DNA of 18,177 bases from Planctomycetota bacterium (GTDB taxonomy: Bacteria > Planctomycetota > Phycisphaerae > Phycisphaerales > UBA1924). Shown piece after piece: positions 14,849-18,177 of this stretch. Under the pieces are notes generated by a model, which ran no database searches, was not told where the DNA came from, and saw only the letters and a list, made by a program, of their open reading frames with translations. Where the stretch lies: positions 1 through 18,177 of the forward strand of contig JAEYVB010000062.1 in NCBI GenBank assembly GCA_023429345.1, written 5' to 3'. Every line of letters starts with the position of its first letter. The first letter of the stretch is position 1. The translations under genes and the position numbers were made by a program.

Positions 14849-15775
14849 ATGGCGAAAAAGAAGACCGAGCACGTCGTAGAGATCGGCGGGAAAGAGCTCA
14901 AGCTCACGAACCTGGAGAAGGTGCTCTATCCCAAGGCCGGCTTTACCAAGGCGGATGTGATCGATTACTACGCGCGGATCGCCCCCTTCATGCTCCCGCA
15001 CCTGAAGGACCGGCCCATCACGCTCAAGCGGTTCCCGGATGGCGTAGAGGAGTCGTATTTCTACGAGAAGCAGTGCCCGGTGCATAGGCCCAAATGGCTG
15101 AGCACGGCCGAGGTGCCCACCAGCACTAAGGTCATCAACTTCTGCGTCATCAACTCCGTTCCCGCGCTCGTATGGGTCGCGAACATCGCGTCGCTCGAGA
15201 TCCACACGTATCTGGCCAAGGGCCGGACGCCCGACAAGCCGGGCTTTGTCGCCTTCGACCTCGACCCCGGGCCGGGTACGGACATCCTGGACTGCGTTCG
15301 GATCGCCGGCCGTCTCCGGGGCATGCTCGAGGAACTTGGCCTGCGGACCTTTCCCAAGGTCTCGGGCGGCAAGGGGCTTCATGTCTACGTGCCTCTGAAC
15401 ACCACGACCGACTTCGAGCGGACCAAGCCCTTTGCCCGCGAGGTCGCCCTTACCCTGGAGCGTGACGACCCCAAGGGCGTCACCAGCAACATGCGCAAGG
15501 ACCTCCGAAAGGGACGCATCTTTGTGGATTGGAGCCAGAACGACCGGCACAAGACCACCGTGTGCGTCTATTCGCTCCGCGCCAAGGACCGTCCGACGGT
15601 CTCCATGCCCGTGACCTGGGAGGAGCTCGAGGAGGCGGCCGATGCGGAGGAGCCGTCCCTGCTGGAGTTCGAGGCGTCCGCCGCGGTACGGCGCGCCGAA
15701 AAGCTCGGGGACCTGTTCGCGCCCGTCCTTACGCTAAAGCAGAAGCTGCCGCGGATGCAGCCGGTGCCGCATTGA
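14849..15775 (+). CDS. ligD: Stand-alone LigD polymerase/primase domain (NHEJ)
   Basis: This 308-residue protein is the polymerase domain of LigD, an archaeo-eukaryotic primase-fold enzyme that fills in or adds ribonucleotides and deoxynucleotides at Ku-held break ends. The catalytic metal ligands are visible: Asp137 and Asp139 in FDLDPG, and Asp227 in FVDW. The nucleotide-binding motif SGGKGLH is at 172-178. The phosphate-binding YEKQCPVHRP stretch is near 72-81. The family N-terminus LTNLEKVLYPKAGFTKADVIDYY (19-41) confirms the start. Full LigD proteins (about 800 residues) also contain ligase and phosphoesterase domains; both are absent here, and the frame ends cleanly with no broken continuation downstream. 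A ligase partner must be encoded elsewhere in the genome. Confidence 0.95.
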   Translation: MAKKKTEHVVEIGGKELKLTNLEKVLYPKAGFTKADVIDYYARIAPFMLPHLKDRPITLKRFPDGVEESYFYEKQCPVHRPKWLSTAEVPTSTKVINFCVINSVPALVWVANIASLEIHTYLAKGRTPDKPGFVAFDLDPGPGTDILDCVRIAGRLRGMLEELGLRTFPKVSGGKGLHVYVPLNTTTDFERTKPFAREVALTLERDDPKGVTSNMRKDLRKGRIFVDWSQNDRHKTTVCVYSLRAKDRPTVSMPVTWEELEEAADAEEPSLLEFEASAAVRRAEKLGDLFAPVLTLKQKLPRMQPVPH

Positions 15776-15852
15776 GCCAGACCGGCTGAGGCGGGATTCA
15801 GGCCCATTTCAGCCGCCGTTCAGCCGGATGAGCGAAACTCTCCGTGTCTGGT

Positions 15853-15874
15853 CCGGCCGCACGTTTGCGGCCGG
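15853..15874 (+). terminator. Possible hairpin terminator after ligD
   Basis: CCGGCCGC (15853-15860) and GCGGCCGG (15867-15874) form a perfect 8-bp stem with loop ACGTTT, about 80 bases past the ligD stop. No T run follows. A second longer-range dyad, CCGGCTGA (15782-15789) with TCAGCCGG (15820-15827), lies between. Either could end the ligD transcript or sit in the leader of the entericidin-like gene. Confidence 0.4.
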
Positions 15875-15906
15875 CGAACAAACTCAACGACCTGTTCCGG
15901 GGGTGG

Positions 15907-16050
15907 ATGATGAATCGGACCATGATGCGCGTGCTGGGCCTGTGCCTTGTTCTGACGGCGATGTTCAGCTTTGTCGGCTGCAACACCGTCGAGGGCGCCG
16001 GCAAGGATGTCGAGAACGCCGGCGAGGCCGTCCAGGATGTGGCGGACTAA
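15907..16050 (+). CDS. Entericidin-like small lipoprotein
   Basis: This 47-residue protein begins MMNRTMMRVLGLCLVLTAMF, a lipoprotein signal ending in FVGC, and the mature part NTVEGAGKDVENAGEAVQDVAD is the entericidin A/B pattern. Entericidins are tiny cell-envelope lipoproteins known in enterobacteria as an antidote/toxin pair linked to stationary-phase lysis. Single copies like this are common in many phyla and their role there is unclear. The start could be 15907 or 15910; a GGGGTGG stretch lies just upstream. The open frame extends back to 15844, but those residues have no signal-like features. A strong terminator follows, so the gene is probably monocistronic with its promoter in 15776-15906. 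Confidence 0.82.
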   Translation: MMNRTMMRVLGLCLVLTAMFSFVGCNTVEGAGKDVENAGEAVQDVAD

Positions 16051-16084
16051 GGCGACGTTCGCATTCCGAACCTCTTCGTTTCGT

Positions 16085-16130
16085 GTGCGCCCGGCTGGGT
16101 GAGCCCGTTCCAGCCGGGCGTGCGCGTTTT
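16085..16130 (+). terminator. Strong intrinsic terminator after the entericidin-like gene
   Basis: A 14-bp stem (16085-16098 with 16110-16123, including two G-T pairs) encloses an 11-base loop and is followed by TTTT at 16127-16130. It lies 35 bases past the stop of the entericidin-like gene and just before the end of the convergent BtpA-family gene, whose transcript it could also end, although without a U tract on that strand. Confidence 0.85.
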
Positions 16131-16134
16131 GGGT

Positions 16135-16974
16135 TCAGGCGCCGCCCAGAATCCTGGCCCGCGCCGCCCTCACCGTCGCCACGATCTCTCGACACCGGCC
16201 TTCGTCCGGCGGGTTCTCCCAGAATCCCTGCTGCTTGATCCAGGACCCCACGATCAACCCGTCGGCGTGCTCGAGCAACTCTGTGCACGAATGCGGCGTT
16301 ACCCCGGAGCCGATCAGAAGCGGCAGCGGCGTCGCCTTCGCCGTGTCCACCACGTCTTCAAGCCGGCACGGCTTCCCGGTGGCGGTCCCGGTTACGATCA
16401 GCCCGTCGGCTCCAAAGAACTCCGCGGCCTGCGCGGCCTCCCCGATCGGAACATCCGCCGTAACCGCGTGCGATGCGTGCTTCTTCTTGACATCCGCAAA
16501 GATCCGGATGTGTTCCGCCCCGATCTGGTTGCGGTAGCGGAGCAGTCCGCCGGCTTCCGCCTCTGGAAGAAAGCCCTCGTCCGCAACGTGCGCGAAAACA
16601 AAGTTCTCGCAGCGGATGAAGGACCCGCCGACCGCCAGGGCCACCGCGAGGGCCTCCCTGTTCCCGCCGGAAAGGATCTGGACCCCCAGCGGCATGGGCA
16701 CGCCGCCCCGGGCCTCGGACGCCGCGTCGGCGACCGCCAGCCCAACCCGCGTCATGACGGCCGCGGCCTCCGGCCCGTGCTTTCCGTGCACGTAGGGCCG
16801 GTCGTGCATGTTTTCGATAATGAGCGCGTCAAAGCCGACCGCGGCCAACAGCCTCGCCTCGGCGGCCGCCTGATCCACGATCTCCGCGACGCTGTGCCGC
16901 GCGTAGGGCGCCCCGGGGAGGGCCTGCACGTGAACCATCCCGATCAAAGCCTTGGGGGGAAGGTCTGGCAACAT
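16135..16974 (-). CDS. BtpA-family protein (TIM-barrel-like)
   Basis: This 279-residue protein has the BtpA/SgcQ family pattern. The first strand is ALIGMVHVQALPGAP (9-23); the next conserved segment is ALIIENMHDRPYV (50-62). PLGVQILSGGNREALAVA (about 95-112), FIRCENFVFAHVADEGFL (about 118-135), FADVKKKHA (about 159-167) and the phosphate-binding-like LIGSGVTP (about 222-229) follow. In cyanobacteria BtpA affects photosystem I stability. E. coli SgcQ belongs to the same family but its reaction is not well established. No photosynthesis genes are present, so the function here is open; the fold suggests a sugar-phosphate or nucleoside substrate. The start ATG lies 3 bases after the stop of the upstream TPR gene, with TGAGG close before it, indicating coupling. 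There is no signal peptide, so it should be cytoplasmic. Confidence 0.85.
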   Translation of the reverse strand: MLPDLPPKALIGMVHVQALPGAPYARHSVAEIVDQAAAEARLLAAVGFDALIIENMHDRPYVHGKHGPEAAAVMTRVGLAVADAASEARGGVPMPLGVQILSGGNREALAVALAVGGSFIRCENFVFAHVADEGFLPEAEAGGLLRYRNQIGAEHIRIFADVKKKHASHAVTADVPIGEAAQAAEFFGADGLIVTGTATGKPCRLEDVVDTAKATPLPLLIGSGVTPHSCTELLEHADGLIVGSWIKQQGFWENPPDEGRCREIVATVRAARARILGGA

Positions 16975-16977
16975 GCC

Positions 16978-17991
16978 TCAACCGTAGCGGGCGATCAGTT
17001 CGACGACCGCCGGCTGCCGCCGCTCGATCTGGATGGACCGCCGCAGCGCCGCCAGCCCCTCCCGCAGCGCCTCGACGTCCTGCTTCTCGCTCGCCAGATA
17101 GCGGTTGAGCATGCTCACGCCGACGCCGTTCAGCGAGGGGTAGTAGTTGGGGTCCAGTTCGAGCGACCGGCGGAAGTTCTGCAGGGCCGCGTCGTAATCC
17201 CGCTGCTTGAAAAGCGATGTCGCCAGCCGCTCGTACGCCACGGGGGTCTGCGACATCTGGAGGAGCTGTTCCAGCGTGTTCTGCATCTCCGCGTAGCGGC
17301 CGGTCTTTCCCAGGGCGTCAGCGAGATTCAGCAGCAACTGCGGCGAGAGCTCCATCAGTTCGGCCGCCTGCTGGTACTCGACCACGGCCGCGTCGTAGTC
17401 GTTCAGCGCCGCGTACACGGCCCCGAGGTTCACCCGCGCCGGCCCGCTGTTGCCGTTGAGGGAGACGGCACGCTGCGCGTAGGGCAGGGCCGCGCCCGCC
17501 TCGTTCAGCTGCAGGTACGCCGTCGCCAGGTTGAGATTGGCCTCGAAGTCATCCGGCCGGATCTGGAGGGCACGGATGTACGCGCGGACCGCATCCGCGA
17601 CGCGGTTCAGCAACTGCAGCACGAGCCCGTGCTGGTACTGGGCGTCGAAACTCTGCGGCTCGACCTCCGCGGCCCTCCCATAGGCCTGCTCCGCCTTGTT
17701 CAGGTCGCCGCTCTTCTTGTGGATCTCCCCCATGCCGATGTAGGCGGTTGTCAGCTTCGGGTTGATCGCGATCGCCCGCTCGAACTCCGCCAGGGCGACC
17801 TGGTCGAGCCCCTGCTCGGCCAGGATCCGCGCCCGCACCAGCGCCTGCTGCGCCTCCGAGACCGTCGGCGCCACCGGCGGGGCCTCGATAGCACGCCGCC
17901 GGGCGCGGCGGTTCTTGTTGCACCCGCTCTCGCTCAGAGTCAGGAGTACTGCGGTACAGAGGACGGCGGTCTTGAGGGGGGTGTTCTTCAT
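16978..17991 (-). CDS. TPR-repeat lipoprotein
   Basis: This 337-residue protein has a basic then hydrophobic N-terminus ending in SESGC, so Cys24 is the likely lipidation site, followed by an Arg-rich stretch (NKNRRARRRA). From about residue 45 to 320 it is a run of tetratricopeptide repeats, about seven, with the typical pattern of Ala, Gly/Tyr and Pro, as in GLDQVALAEFERAIAINPKL, DLNKAEQAYGRAAEVEPQ and DYDAALQNFRRSLELDPNY. TPR arrays bind other proteins, so a scaffold role at the envelope is likely. The partner is unknown. The ATG at 17989-17991 has no strong ribosome site. Its stop is 3 bases before the BtpA-family start. The 186 bases upstream (17992-18177) contain no gene or clear promoter I can support. 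Confidence 0.88.
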   Translation of the reverse strand: MKNTPLKTAVLCTAVLLTLSESGCNKNRRARRRAIEAPPVAPTVSEAQQALVRARILAEQGLDQVALAEFERAIAINPKLTTAYIGMGEIHKKSGDLNKAEQAYGRAAEVEPQSFDAQYQHGLVLQLLNRVADAVRAYIRALQIRPDDFEANLNLATAYLQLNEAGAALPYAQRAVSLNGNSGPARVNLGAVYAALNDYDAAVVEYQQAAELMELSPQLLLNLADALGKTGRYAEMQNTLEQLLQMSQTPVAYERLATSLFKQRDYDAALQNFRRSLELDPNYYPSLNGVGVSMLNRYLASEKQDVEALREGLAALRRSIQIERRQPAVVELIARYG

Positions 17992-18177
17992 GGCGTCGCT
18001 GGCTGCCGTCGGGGTCGGGACACCCGGATAGGCCCGGGAACCTGCTGTATCGGCTGGAAGGGGAGGGTAAGTTTCCTGAGGCGGCGAAGATTCAGGGTGT
18101 CGTTCGGGATTCCGCCCCCGCTTTCACCCTTGGGAGTTTCCAGGATTTTGGGTACTTCCCGCAACTCGGCCCGGTTC

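Noticed and set aside
13535..15550. A 671-codon minus-strand open frame across the membrane protein, ku and ligD
   Set aside because: It spans three well-supported plus-strand genes antisense and has no family likeness.

Overview
The window is high-GC bacterial DNA that most resembles a planctomycete, probably of the Phycisphaerae. The best clue is the large exported protease at 1156-4431. It ends in two dockerin-like repeats with the core NVADFTCxLQRFAAG and carries three GACC-type cysteine-rich repeats, both of which I associate with secreted proteins of that group. A BtpA-family protein, a PAC2-family protein and a two-gene Ku/LigD-polymerase set fit this, but the assignment is inferred from recognition and not from a search. 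I saw no rRNA, CRISPR array, insertion sequence or phage gene.

Layout. 2-547 is a hypothetical protein with a C-terminal membrane helix, cut by the window edge. 672-1085 is a small hypothetical protein, followed by a strong hairpin shared with the convergent protease gene (1156-4431, minus). Upstream of the protease on the same strand is a PAC2-family gene (4592-5575). Divergent from it is a four-gene plus-strand heavy-metal efflux cluster (5772-11112): a cysteine-rich exported protein, a lipoprotein with three tandem Cys/His modules, a periplasmic adaptor and a CzcA-type RND pump. A tRNA with CAT anticodon (minus, 11153-11227) and a DinG-like helicase (minus, 11278-13437) follow.

Divergent from the helicase is a plus-strand set: a two-helix membrane protein (13584-14006), Ku (14033-14845) and a stand-alone LigD polymerase domain (14849-15775). 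Together the last two form the bacterial non-homologous end-joining core, but no ATP-dependent ligase is present here. An entericidin-like lipoprotein (15907-16050) ends at a strong terminator. On the minus strand, a TPR lipoprotein (16978-17991) and a BtpA-family protein (16135-16974) are separated by 3 bases and look like an operon.

How the genes work together. The metal cluster is the most coherent and most unusual system. An RND pump with the two transmembrane aspartates of the Zn/Co/Cd (CzcA) type is encoded with an adaptor carrying two Cys-Cys pairs and two further small exported Cys-rich proteins, but no outer-membrane factor. I infer a metal-capture relay feeding the pump. The helicase, Ku and LigD genes form a loose DNA-repair neighbourhood around 11.3-15.8 kb. 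No gap between genes exceeds 300 bases.
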